64,000 nucleotides of DNA from Volvox africanus (lineage: Eukaryota > Chlorophyta > Chlorophyceae > Chlamydomonadales > Volvocaceae): assembly GCA_030268105.1 (NCBI GenBank), contig BSDZ01000011.1, positions 3,435,001 through 3,499,000 of the forward strand, written 5' to 3'. The notes beneath the pieces are model-generated. The model saw only the letters and a list, made by a program, of their open reading frames with translations. It had not been told where the DNA came from and searched no databases. The position numbers and the translations under genes are program-made. Below, one piece after another: positions 41,262-52,572 of this stretch. Positions within the stretch are counted from its first letter, which is position 1. The number at the start of each line of letters is the position of its first letter.

Positions 41262-44200
41262 ATTTCTGAACTAACGCGTGGTCGGTGGTCATCCTTACGG
41301 CCAGCCGTTAAGGCATTGTTGCCCTGTGTACTTGGACACATCGAGCGAGTCATTGCGCGACGCATCACGCTTGACGGACGCACGGGACTTCTCTGCTTCG
41401 ACCCGTTGTGTAATTTGTTTACACCTCGCCGTCCCCTGTCGTCTATCGATCTGTCTAACCACGTGGTTTTGTTCATCCCCTCGTCTCTGCGTGAGATGTC
41501 GGAACAGTTGGCCATATACAGGAGATGTAGGCGTCAATATCCAGGCACTGCCGCATGTGTATTACTCCCTGCTTTCTGTCGGCGCAAGGCAGAGGCATTG
41601 TTAAGGGGTATGCGGCATGTCCACCGGTTCGAGCCGGGCACCGTTTTGTTTAATGGTGTGGATCGGGAGGGTACGCTGGCTCCGTGGCCACACCTATCCT
41701 ACTCGGTTGACGTTTGGTACGAAGCTCCTGATGGGGGTGCCGTTGGTTACGGACCCGCCTTAAGTGCACTGACGTTGTCTGCTGGGCAGTCGCTCGTAGA
41801 TAACCGTGTCCCTGTGGTTCAGATCGGTCTGAATGGCCGTACTCTGAAGGCACTTGTTGACACCGGTGCCAGCGACGACTTCATCTCTGTCGCAGAGGTG
41901 AATGCGCTGGGGTTGTCCCCAGAGTCGTCTGATTGCCCACAGGTTACCCTTGCTGACGGGGGTAAGCATCCCATCGTGGGCAGGATTACCCTTAGCCTAT
42001 CGTTAGGCCCTTTGCGTGTTGTGACCCGGCCGTACGTGCTGCAGGGCTTAGCAGAGACTGCACCGTACATAATGGGGTCGTCGACATTACGACAGTACCG
42101 CGCGCGCATCGACATGGAGACCGCAACCCTGCATATGTGCAAGGGTACTCTGTCGATTAAGGTACCTTTCCTGTCGTTCGAACATGTCACACCAAAGGAG
42201 GGCGAAACTGAGGCGGTGCCTATGGTTAATTTCGCTGTGACCGCAATGGCCGCGCGAATCGAACCAGAGCTAGTCGGGCGTAAGGAGGCCGTCCGTTTGT
42301 TACGGAAGGGTGCCCACGGACTGCTTTTAAGGCCGCGGGTGAGCTGTTGTGTCACCACCGCGCAGATTTCTGCGGATCCTGAGGTTGAGGCCCTACTGTC
42401 GCAGTATGAGGACGTCTTTAAAGATATCCCTGGCCTACCACCTATGCGTCCTGTTGATCACACAATCCCTCTCATGCCTGGAGCGCAGCCTACAGCCCGG
42501 CCAATGTACAGGTTGAGTCCATTGGAGCTGGACGAGGTGAAGCGCCAGGTGACGGATTTGCTCGCGAAGGGTATGATACGCCCCAGCACATCCCCGTTTT
42601 CTGCACCGATTTTGTTCGTCGGTAAGAAGGATGGGACCTTGCGCATGTGCATTGATTACCGGGGGTTAAATGCGAATACGGTGAAAAATCGCTACCCTTT
42701 GCCACGCGTTGACGACCTGTTGGATAAGCTGAAGGGCTCGGCTTATTTTTCCTCAATTGACTTACAACAGGGCTACAATCAGATTCGCATCGCTGCCTCT
42801 GATATTCCGAAAACCGCTTTTCGGACGCCCTTTGGTCACTTTGAGTATACGGTCCTATCATTTGGTTTGACTAATGCCCCTGCGACGTTTCAGGCGGTTA
42901 TGGACCGAATGTTTAGGCCGTTTATCGACAGGTTCGTTGTTTGCTACCTGGATGACATCTTGGTATATTCTAAGACGCGCGAGGAGCACTTGGAGCATCT
43001 GCGGCTCGTGCTCGACGTTATGAGGCGGGAGCAATTGTTTGCTAAACGCGCCAAATGCTTTTGGGCGCAGCCTCAGGTGGAATATTTGGGTCACATTGTG
43101 TCGGCCACCGGTGTGAAGATGGACCCGCGGAAGGTCGCCGTGGTTCGCGATTGGCCCGCGCCTCAGAACCTCACGGAGCTGCGTAAGTTCCTTGGCTTGA
43201 CCAATTATTTCCGAAAGTTCATTGAAAAATATTCCATCATTGCGGCCCCGCTTACTAACTTAACTCGCAAAGGCGTTTTCGTTTCACTCGAGTCGTGGAC
43301 GTCGCAATGCCAGCGGGCATTCGAAGAGCTCAAACGAATCGTTGCCGAAGATGTCACCCTTGCATTCCCTGATTACTCGTTGCCGTTTCGTGTTGAGGTA
43401 GTGTCTGATGCCTCAATATTTGGAAGCGGCGCTGTATTGTTACAGGAAGGGCGACCGATCGCCTTCACGAGTAAGAAGTTTTCTGGTGCGGAAATTCGCT
43501 ACACCACCGGGGAACAGGAGCTTCTGGCCGTGCTGCATGCTTTAAAGGAATGGCGCTGTTACCTCGAGGGACGCCCGTTTACTTTAAAGACTGACCACAA
43601 GCCCCTAACGTTTTTGCAAAGCGTTCCGACGTTGAACCGCCGTCAAGCTAGGTGGATGGAATATCTAGCTAGGTTCAACTGCACCTGGGAGTATATTTCT
43701 GGTAAATTGAATATTGCCGATGCTCTCAGTCGACATCCGTCGCTACACGCTGCAATTTTGGCAGCGCCCGTCGTGCGGCCGCGTAGCGAGGAGGTTCCGA
43801 TCGCGACGGACCTCGCGGAGCGGTTGAAGGTTGCCTACAGCGCAGACGCCTGGTTCGCGGACCCGGCTAATGTAGAAAACCTTCGCAAGCAGAATGGCCT
43901 TTGGCTACGGACGGAGGGTGCAGCTACGCAAATCGTCGTTCCGAACGACGACGCGCTACACTACGACATCCTTGCACGGTTCCACGAGGACCCGTTAGCA
44001 GGACACCCTGGTAGCAAGCGATTGATCGACTTGGTGCAACGTTCCTTTTGGTGGCCTCGTTTGGCTAAGGATGCGGCAAACTTCGTCCAGACATGCAGTC
44101 TGTGCCAGCGCAATAAGGCTTTGTCCGGTAAGGGCCATGGGTTGTTGCAACCGTTGCCTGTCCCGGATGCGCCTTGGGAAAGTGTTTCCATGGACTTCGT

Positions 44201-45281
44201 AGTCGCGCTGCCCAAAACTGAGGGGGGATACGATGCGGTGTTCGTAATGGTCGATCGTCTGACTAAGATGGTTCACCTAGCACCATGCACATCATCCTGC
44301 ACGGCTGAGCAAACCGCACGTTTGTTTTTCGATAATGTGGTTCGGTTACACGGGATTCCCAAAAATGTGATCTCGGACCGCGGTGGACAGTTCACGTCTA
44401 AGTTTTGGGAAGCGCTCTGCAAACTAGTTGGCATGCGCGTCAACCTGAGCACGGCGTATCACCCGCAGACTGATGGTCAAACCGAACGCACAAACCGCAC
44501 GTTGGGTGATGTTGCGCAATTATGCTGGTCGCACACCACTTGTTTGGGATACATATTTGACTGCGGCAGAATTCGCGCTTAACAATGCTGTTAACCGCTC
44601 TACAGGCAAAAGTCCGTTCTTTCTTAACTACGGGTTTCATCCCGCGCTACCCGTGTGGCGTGAGTTGGAAGTGAACGTGCCTGCTGCTAAACTTTTTGCC
44701 AAGTCTTTTATGTCCCGAATCACAGACGCGAAGTCGTGTTTGGACGCGGCGCAGCAACGAACGACGGAATACTACAACAAATCCAAGCAGGATGTAACGT
44801 TTTCGGAGGGGCAACTCGTGTTGCTAAGCACCAAGAACTTGCGTTCCTTGGCCGACGGATCCCGAAAACTCTTACCCCGCTGGATTGGTCCGTATCCTGT
44901 CGTGCGCATGGTTGGGAATGTGGCTGTGCAGCTTGCATTGCCCGCTGATATGACCATTCACCCCACGTTTCACGTATCGCTTGTTCGTCCGTATCGTGGT
45001 ACGGAACCCGTCCCTGAGCCTGCTAACGCCCCCACAGCGATCGAACCAGTTCCCGAGACCTGGATCGCTGGTAAACAGAAGTTTTATGATGTGGAGCGGG
45101 TGTTAGATTATCGCGCGCGTCGTGTGGGCCGACACCGACGTAAGCGAACAGTACACGAGTACTTGGTTAAGTGGACAGGGTATACCGACGAGCACAACTC
45201 ATGGGAACCGGCACGCAACTTCTCACAGGACATGAAACCCTGCTCGAAGAAGCCCGCAAACGTGCCACGCAAGCCCAATGA
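41223..45281 (+). pseudogene. pol: E6 pol with two small deletions
   Basis: Open from the UAG to about 44510 with protease, reverse transcriptase, RNase H and integrase catalytic residues intact. A 2-nt deletion in GGTGATATGTTG (at 44510) shifts the frame just after the catalytic Glu of integrase. The C-terminal part, with GPY module and chromodomain, is open from there until a CCCC run is shortened at 45238-45240, altering the last ~14 residues. Stop of the original frame at 45279-45281. Confidence 0.9.
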
Positions 45282-45340
45282 CCCCTGCAGTCGATGCTGT
45301 ATGATGCAGCGAGGACGCTGCATACGGGAGGGGGGATAAT

Positions 45341-46164
45341 TGTTGTGCTACGGTTCATTTTCCGCCGACGCGTAGGTCGACGCGATCCTACGAGACGAAG
45401 TGCTTTTGTGATGAACGCATTACACATGAATGAATCTGCATGATATAAATGTATTCGCATACATTTATATATGCATCTGGCATGTTGTCATTATCCATCG
45501 CGACATCGCATCATGGCAAATCCGCCCAGCATGCATGGATGACCGAATCATTGAAGTGCGCATTATGCTCGTGCTACGAAACGATAAGTAATATTATCTG
45601 ATATAATATTACTTCATTTAAGCACACGTTGAGAGCGCCGCACTCGTCGCGATACATGCCCTGCAACCGGATATCGTTATCCGGACCCTTGCATCATGCG
45701 AATGCCGGAAAGGCTTATACGTTGTTATGCGTAGACATCGCCTAGACGCAGTAGGGTTGTCACATCTAGGATCGGCCTCCTAATGTGAATCGTACGGCAC
45801 TGCGATGCTGCGAGTATAACAGATGCGAGGACGGCTAAGCTAGACAAGACAATAGATACCGGAGAACACTCGTGTGTTCTATATTACTATTTCTATACAC
45901 TATTCTACTTAGCCCGAGCTAAGCCTGAACTTCGCTAATCACCGCCGCGTGATGATTGCTTGCTTCCGGCGCTGACGGCGATTTCGTCCATTGCATCGTT
46001 CTGATCCGTAAGACTGTAAGTTATATCTCTCTTCGTCTTGAAGTCTTCCGCTGTCTCTGTTTGCTCTCGCTTGCCTTGCTGTACTTGCAAGTGCTCGCGC
46101 ATCGGTGTCGATAGTCTCCAGACGTGCAGATACTTATGAGCAAACGCGAACGAGAGGTACAACA
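45341..46164 (+). repeat. E6 3' LTR (824 bp)
   Basis: Preceded by the hairpin and purine tract (45305-45340). Complete, with the perfect GAACAC-TCGT-GTGTTC inverted repeat. Confidence 0.94.
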
Positions 46165-46665
46165 CAGAACAGCGCGGCCGAGATCCTCTGCGAAGGTGTC
46201 TAAAGGACTGCGGCGAGTGTCGTCGTTGCTTGCCATCGCTAGAACCTACTTCCGATGAGGGACAATGCAACCATCATGATTCAACCAGGTCTCGATACCA
46301 AATTTGTTGTATCCTTCCTTCTTCAATCATGTATTAGCTCTGCACGTCTAGGTGTTAGCTGCGTGCGTACCAAGCTTACGAACAGCAAGGCAAGCCAATG
46401 CGAATAGTAGACAGCGGAAGACTCAATAGCAAGGAAAGATTCAACTTACAATGTTCTTCAGTTACAGAATTACAGTCTGCCGTCAGACCCCGTGGGCAAT
46501 GTTCATCACTCGGCTGCAGATGGAATGCTAGAATAGCTCAGGCCGAATATAAATGATTATATCGTATGTATGCGTATCGGATAGAGTTAAGTACTCGAAT
46601 ACTTGGTCCAAAGTTAGCGTCGCGCCGACTTCGGTCTCTAGGCGGCCGTCCTCGCACCTATCACG
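46165..46665 (-). repeat. Right copy of duplicated B leader/LTR segment
   Basis: Repeats 38209-38709 and continues into the full B LTR. Contains most of exon 1 of the leader ORF (ATG at 46236) and a primer site whose minus strand begins TGGTATCGAGACC (46288-46300). Confidence 0.85.
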
Positions 46666-47119
46666 TCGCGATACCGATGTGCAGTACAGGTCTCACTGGA
46701 TTACGATCTCAAGTGTGAGTACCTTGGTAATACTGCTCTAAATATCGTGTCATTCGTGATATTATTGGATGCAACGCATGCAATATGCAAATGTCCGAAT
46801 ATCAATATTTGGTTGCCGACCCAACCATTGCGATCGTCGCATTCTTGCATACACGTATGGTTTATGACACCGATGAGGTAATACTATTCAAAGTATTATT
46901 ACGTGATATAATATGCCAATGGATAGATCGCGCATTAATAATCAGCCTCAAGTCAAACATGTTGACCGACAGCACGATGTCGTGAATGATGATGCGACAT
47001 GCCTGATTAGCTAGATATACTCGAGTATATCATGCTAATATGATTGTGTTATGCTTCATGATATCTGAATGCATTGCGGCCTTCATAAATGTAAACGGTG
47101 ATTGAACCCGCGTACAACA
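46305..47119 (-). repeat. E4 5' LTR (815 bp)
   Basis: TGTTGTATCC...GTACAACA on the plus strand, followed by TSD ACCGA 47120-47124. Confidence 0.93.
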
Positions 47120-47124
47120 ACCGA

Positions 47125-47700
47125 GACCGAGTGTGTCTTTTGGTTTAAGCGAGGCCTGACGAAACGTTTGGCTAAATTTGCGCTACTGACTTGTCTGGGG
47201 TGCCGATCAAGTCATATGATGCCTTGGTCACATTTGCAAAGGGTATGGAGATACGACTACTTGCTGGTGAAGAAGAAGTCAAGTCCGCCCCTCGTGCAAA
47301 TGCCGTTCAAGTGCAGGATCCGATTGGGGAAGCTGTAGCTCTAGACCAGGAACTTGGAGCGACCTGCCCCTCGCCTACTGCCGCGACGCGACGCAGCAAC
47401 CGGCAACGCAAGGCGCGCGGGGGCGCTAGCTCGGGTGTCCGTGGGTCAGGAGGAGCAGGTCCGAGCTCGGACCCAGCTAAGAGCAGGAAGCGTGGTGGTG
47501 CGCCGTCGTCGGCAGCCGCACAGCGCTCTGACCCCAATGCGAAGCGGACTCGCACGGATGACTCGTTTATGGCAAAATGGAATTGCAATTGTTCCGAGTT
47601 CAAATGTCGGAAAGCGGCCAATGTTTGTCTACGGTGCACGGAGAGCCATCCTACGAAGGATTGCCCGTTGCTGCCGCCGTTTGTACCTCAGCCGAAATAG
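47125..47700 (+). pseudogene. gag: E5 gag 3' part
   Basis: Continues gag after E4, from GACCGAGTGTGTCTTTTGG. A 1-nt deletion near 47177 shifts the frame. From about 47191 the correct frame is open again through the basic tail and zinc knuckle (CLRCTESHPTKDC) to TAG 47698-47700. Confidence 0.88.
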
Positions 47701-47739
47701 GGGTTTGCCCGGGTTCCTGCGGAGGGGGCACCGCTCGGG
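47698..47739 (+). promoter_or_regulatory. E5 gag-pol UAG readthrough-type signal
   Basis: TAG 47698-47700, 7-nt spacer, CCCGGG 47708-47713, 20-nt loop, CTCGGG 47734-47739 (one G-U pair). Confidence 0.52.
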
Positions 47740-50700
47740 ATTTCTGAACTAACACGTGGTCGGTGGTCATCCTTACGGCCAGCCATGAAGGCATTGCTGC
47801 CTTGTGTACTTGGACACATCGAGCGAGTCATTGCGCGACGTATCACGCTTGACGGACGTACGGGACTTCTCTGCTTCGATCCGTTGTGTAATCTGTTTAC
47901 ACCACGCCGTCCCCTATCGTCTATCGATCTGTCTAACCACGTGGTTTTGTTCATCCCCTCGTCTCTGCGTGAGATGTCGGAACAGTTGGCCGTATACAGG
48001 AGATGTAGGCGTCAATATCCAGGCACCGCCGCATGTGTATTACTCCCTGCTTTCTGTCGGCGCAAGGCAGAGGCATCGTTAAGGGGTATGTGGTGTGTCC
48101 ACCGGTTCGAGCCGGGCACCGTTTTGTTTAATGGTGTGGATCGGGAGGGTATGCTGGCTCCGTGGCCAGGGACATCCTACTCGGTTGGCGTTTGGTACGA
48201 AGCTCCTGATGAGGGTGCCGTAAGTTACGGACCCGCCCTAAGTGCACTGACGTTATCTGCCGGGCAGTCGCTCGTAGATAACCGTGTCCCAGTGGTTCAG
48301 ATCGGTTTGAATGGCCGTACTCTGAAGGCACTTGTTGACACCGGTGCCAGCGACGACTTCATCTCTGTCGCAGAGGTGAATGCGCTGGGGTTGACCCCAG
48401 AGTCGTCTGATTGTCCACAGGTTACCCTTGCCGACGGGGGTAAGCATCCCATCGTGGGCAGGATTACCCTTAGCCTATCGTTAGGCCCTTTGCGTGTTGT
48501 GACCCGGCCGTACGTGCTGCAGGGCTTGGCAGAGACTGCACCGTACATAATGGGGTCGTCGACATTACGACAGTACCGCGCGCGCATCGACATGGAGACC
48601 GCAACCCTGCATATGTGCAAGGGTACTCTGTCGATTAAGGTACCTTTCCTGTCGTTCGAACATGTCACACCAAAGGAGGGCGAAACTGAGGCGGTGCCTA
48701 TGGTTAATTTCGCCGTGACCGCAATGGCTGCGCGAATCGAACCAGAGCTAGTAGGGCGTAAGGAAGCCATCTGTTTGTTACGGAAGGGTGCCCACGGACT
48801 GCTTTTTAGGCCACGGATGGGCTGCAGTGCCACCACCGCGCAGACTTCTGTGGATCCTGAGGTTGAGGCCCTACTGTCGCAGTATGAGGACGTCTTTAAA
48901 GATATCCCTGGGCTACCACCTATGCGTCCTGTTGATCACACAATCCCTCTCATGCCTGGAGTGCAGCCTATGGCCCGGCCAATGTACAGGTTGAGTCCAT
49001 TGGAGCTGGACGAGGTGAAGCGCCAGGTGACGGATTTGCTCGCGAAGGGTATGATACGCCCCAGCACATCCCCGTATTCTGCTCCGATTTTGTTTGTCGG
49101 TAAGGAGGATGGGACCTTGCGCATGTGCATCGATTACCGGGGGTTGAATGCGAGTACGGTGAAAAATCGCTACCCTTTGCCACGCGTTGACGACCTGTTG
49201 GATAAGCTGAAGGGCTCGGCTTATTTTTCCTCGATTTCCGCAACAGGGCTATAATCAGATTCGCATCGCTGCCTCTGATATCCCGAAAACCGCTTTTTCA
49301 CTTCGAGTATACGGTCCTATCGTTTGGGTTGACTAATGCCCCTGCGACGTTTCAGGCGGTCATGAACAGGTTCGTTGTTTGCTACCTGGATGACATCTTG
49401 GTTTATTCTAAGACACGCGAGGAGCACTTGGAGCATCTTCGGCTCGTGCTCGACGTGATGAGGCAGGAGCAATTGTTTGCTAAACGCACCAAATGCTTTT
49501 GGGCGCAGCCTCAGGTGGAATATTTGGGCCACATTGTGTCGGCCACCGGTGTGAAGATGGACCCGTGGAAGGTCGCCGTGGTTCACGATTGGCCCGCGCC
49601 TCAGAACCTCACGGAGCTGCGTAAGTTCCTTGGCTTGACCAATTATTTCCGAAAGTTCATTGAAAAATATTCCATCATTGCGGCCCCGCTTACTAACTTA
49701 ACTCGCAAAGGCGTTTTCGTTTCGCTAGAGTCGTGGACGTCGCAATGCCAGCGGGCATTCGAAGAGCTCAAGCGAACCGTTGCCGAAGATGTCACCCTTG
49801 CATTCCCTGACTACTCGTTGCCGTTTCGTGTTGAGATGGTGTCTGATGCCTCGGTGTTTGGAAGCGGCGCTGTGTTGTTACAGGAAGGGCGACTGATCAC
49901 CTTCACGAGTAAGAAGTTTTCTGGTGCGGAGATTCGCTACACCACCGGGGAACAGGAGCTTCTGGCAGTGCTGCATGCTTTAAAGGAATGGCGCTGTTAC
50001 CTCGAGGGACGCCCATTTACTTTAAAAACTGACCACAAGCCCCTAACGTTTTTGCAAAGCGTTCCGACGTTGAACCGCCGTCAGGCTAGATGGATGGAAT
50101 ATCTAGCTAGGTTTGACTGCACCTGGGAGTACATTTCTGGTAAAATTAATATTGCCGATGCTCTCAGTCGACATCCGTTGCTACACGCTGCAATTTTGGC
50201 AGCGCCTGTCTTGCGACCGCATAACGAGGAGGTGCCGATTGCGACGGACCTCACGGAGCGGTTGAAGGTTGCCTACAACGCAGATGCCTGGTTCTCGGAG
50301 CCGGCTAATGTAGAAAACCTTCGCAAGCAGAATGGCCTTTGGCTACGGACGGAGGGTGCAGCTACGCAAATCATCGTTCCGAACGACGACGCGCTACGCT
50401 ACGACATCCTTGCGCGGTTCCACGAGGACCCGTTAGCAGGACACCCTGGTAGCAAGCGGTTGATTGACTTGGTGCAACGTTCCTTTTGGTGGCCTCGCTT
50501 GGCTAAGGATGCGGCGAACGTCGTACAGACATGCAGTCTGTGCCAGCACAATAAGGCTTTGTCCAGTAAGGGCCATGGGTTGTTGCAACCGTTGCCTGTC
50601 CCGGATGCGCCTTGGGAAAGTGTTTCCATGGACTTTGTAGTCGCGCTGCCCAAAACTGAGGGGGGATATGATGGGGTGGTCGTAATGGTCGATCGTCTGA

Positions 50701-51719
50701 CTAAGATGGTTCACCTAGCACCATGCACATCATCCTGCACGGCTGAGCAAACCGCACGCTTGTTTTTCGACAATGTGGTTTGGTTACACGGTGTTCCCAA
50801 AAACGTGATCTCGGACCATGGTGGACAATTCACGTCTAAGTTTTGGGAAGCGCTCTGCAAGCTAGTTGGCATGCGCGTCAACCTGAGCACGGCGTATCAC
50901 CCGCAGACTGATGGTCAAACCGAACGCACAAACCGCACGTTGGGTGATATGTTGTGCAATTATGCTGGTCGCACACCTCTCGTTTGGGATACATATTTGA
51001 CTGTGGCAGAATTCGCACTTAACAACGCTGTTAACCGCTCTACAGGCAAAAGTCCGTTCTTTCTCAACTACGGATTTCATCCCGCGCTACCCGTGTGGCG
51101 TGAGTTGGAAGTGAACGTGCCTGCTGCTAAGATCTTTGCCAAGTCTTTTATGTCCCGTATCACAGACGTGAAGGTGTGTTTGGACACGATGCAGCAACGA
51201 ACGATGGAGTACAACAAATCCAAGCAGGATGTGACGTTTTCGGAAGGGCAACTCGTGTTGCTAAGCACCAAGAACTTGTGTTCCTTGGCCGACGGATCCC
51301 GAAAACTCTTACCCCGCTGGATTGGTCCGTATCCTGTCGTGCGCATGGTTGGGAATGTGGCTGTGGAGCTTGCATTGCCCGCTGATATGACCATTCACCC
51401 CATGTTTCACGTATCGCTTGTTCGTCCGTATCGTGGTACGGAACCCGTCCCTGAGCCTGCTAACGCCCCCACAGCGATCGAACCAGTTCCCGAGACCTGG
51501 ATCGCTGGCAAACAGAAGTTTTACCATGTGGAGCTGGTGTTAGATTATCGCTCGCATCGCGTGGGCCGACACTGACGTAAGCGGACAGTACACGAGTACT
51601 TGGTCAAGTGGACAGGGTATACCAACAAGCACAACTTGTGGGAACCGGCACGCAACTTCTTGCAGGACATGAAGCCTCTGCTCGAAGAAGCCCGTAAACG
51701 TGCCACGCAAGCCCAATGA
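47701..51719 (+). pseudogene. pol: E5 pol pseudogene
   Basis: N-terminal domain, protease (DTGAS) and the start of reverse transcriptase are open to about 49230. Three short deletions between 49228 and 49375 then remove parts of the palm, including a frameshift. The frame is open again from about 49329 with YLDD, RNase H and integrase, then TGA at 51573-51575 (CGA in intact copies) cuts it before the chromodomain. Original stop at 51717-51719. Confidence 0.9.
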
Positions 51720-51743
51720 CCCCTGCAGTCGATGCTGTATGAA

Positions 51744-51777
51744 GCAGCGAGGACGCTGCATATGGAAGGGGGATAAT
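51744..51777 (+). promoter_or_regulatory. E5 hairpin and decayed polypurine tract
   Basis: GCAGCG arms around AGGA (51744-51759) then GGAAGGGGGATAAT beside the LTR. Confidence 0.7.
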
Positions 51778-52572
51778 TGTTGTGCTACGGTTCGTTTTCC
51801 GCCGATGCGTAGGTCGATGCGACCCTACGAGGCGAAGTGCTATCTTGATGAACGCATGAACAATCAATGCATATGAATGAACTTGCATGATATAAATGTA
51901 TTCGTATACATTTATATATGCATTTGGCATGTCACCATTATCCATCGCGACATCGCATCATGGCAAATCCGCCTAGCATGCATGAAATCCCGAATCATTG
52001 AAGTGCGCATTATGCTCGTGCTACGAAACGAACACATTGAGAGCGCCGCACCCGTCGCGATACATGCCTTGCAACCGAATATCGTTATTCGGACCCCTGC
52101 ATCATGCGAATGCCGAAAAGGCTTATACGTTGTTATACGTAGACAACGCCTATACGCAGTAGGGTTGTCACACTTAGGATCGGCCTCCTAGTGTGAACCG
52201 TACGACATCGTGATGCTGCGAGTATAACAGATGCGAGGACGGCTAAGTAAGACAAGACATTCGATACCGGAGAACACTCGTGTGTTCAACATTATTACTG
52301 CTAATCGCTATTCTACTTAGCCTGAGCTAAGCCTAAACTTTGCTTATCACCGCCGCATGATGATTGCTTGCTTCCGGTGCTGATGGTGATTTCGTCCATT
52401 GCATCGCTTCGATCTGTAAGACTGTAAGTTATATCTCTTCTCACCTTGAAGTCTTCTGCTGTCTCTGTTTGCTCGCGCTTGCCTTGCTGTACTTGCAAGT
52501 GCTCGTGCATTGGTGTCGAAAGCCTTCAGACGTGCAGATACTTATGAGCAAACACGAAGGAGAGGTACAACA
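51778..52572 (+). repeat. E5 3' LTR (795 bp)
   Basis: Complete ends. About 30 bp, including the A/T-rich 12-bp inverted repeat, are deleted near 52030. It keeps CCGAATA with its complement around TCGT, an arm variant of the CCGGATA form in E2 and E3. Confidence 0.92.

Larger units (their letters stand above)
38707..46164 (+). mobile_element. E6: family A element in E4 leader
   Basis: Family A copy close to E3 in sequence. The 3' LTR is followed by CAGAA (46165-46169), matching CAGAA at 38209-38213, which marks the original insertion point in the B leader. But its 5' LTR lacks the first nine bases and is fused to the middle of a B LTR through a shared ACG. Protein lesions are three small deletions, two of them in homopolymer runs. 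Confidence 0.92.
24522..47119 (-). mobile_element. E4: family B element hosting E7 and E6, TSD ACCGA
   Basis: Antisense family B element in E5 gag; ACCGA at 24517-24521 and 47120-47124. On its own strand the order is 5' LTR (46305-47119), leader, gag, pol, 3' LTR (24522-25341). E7 sits in pol between reverse transcriptase and RNase H, and E6 sits in the leader. A ~500-bp leader/LTR segment is present twice around E6. Pol has at least three inactivating lesions. Confidence 0.93.
15625..52572 (+). mobile_element. E5: family A shell hosting E3 and E4
   Basis: Old family A copy spread over four pieces: 15625-16009 (5' LTR, leader), 23481-24521 (leader, gag start), 47120-51777 (gag end, pol) and the 3' LTR. 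Removing E3 (TSD CGAAC) and E4 (TSD ACCGA) restores one collinear element. Its own outer flanks do not match: TACAG on the left, GAGGG on the right. One side therefore has recombined since insertion, or the two ends come from different copies. Confidence 0.88.
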
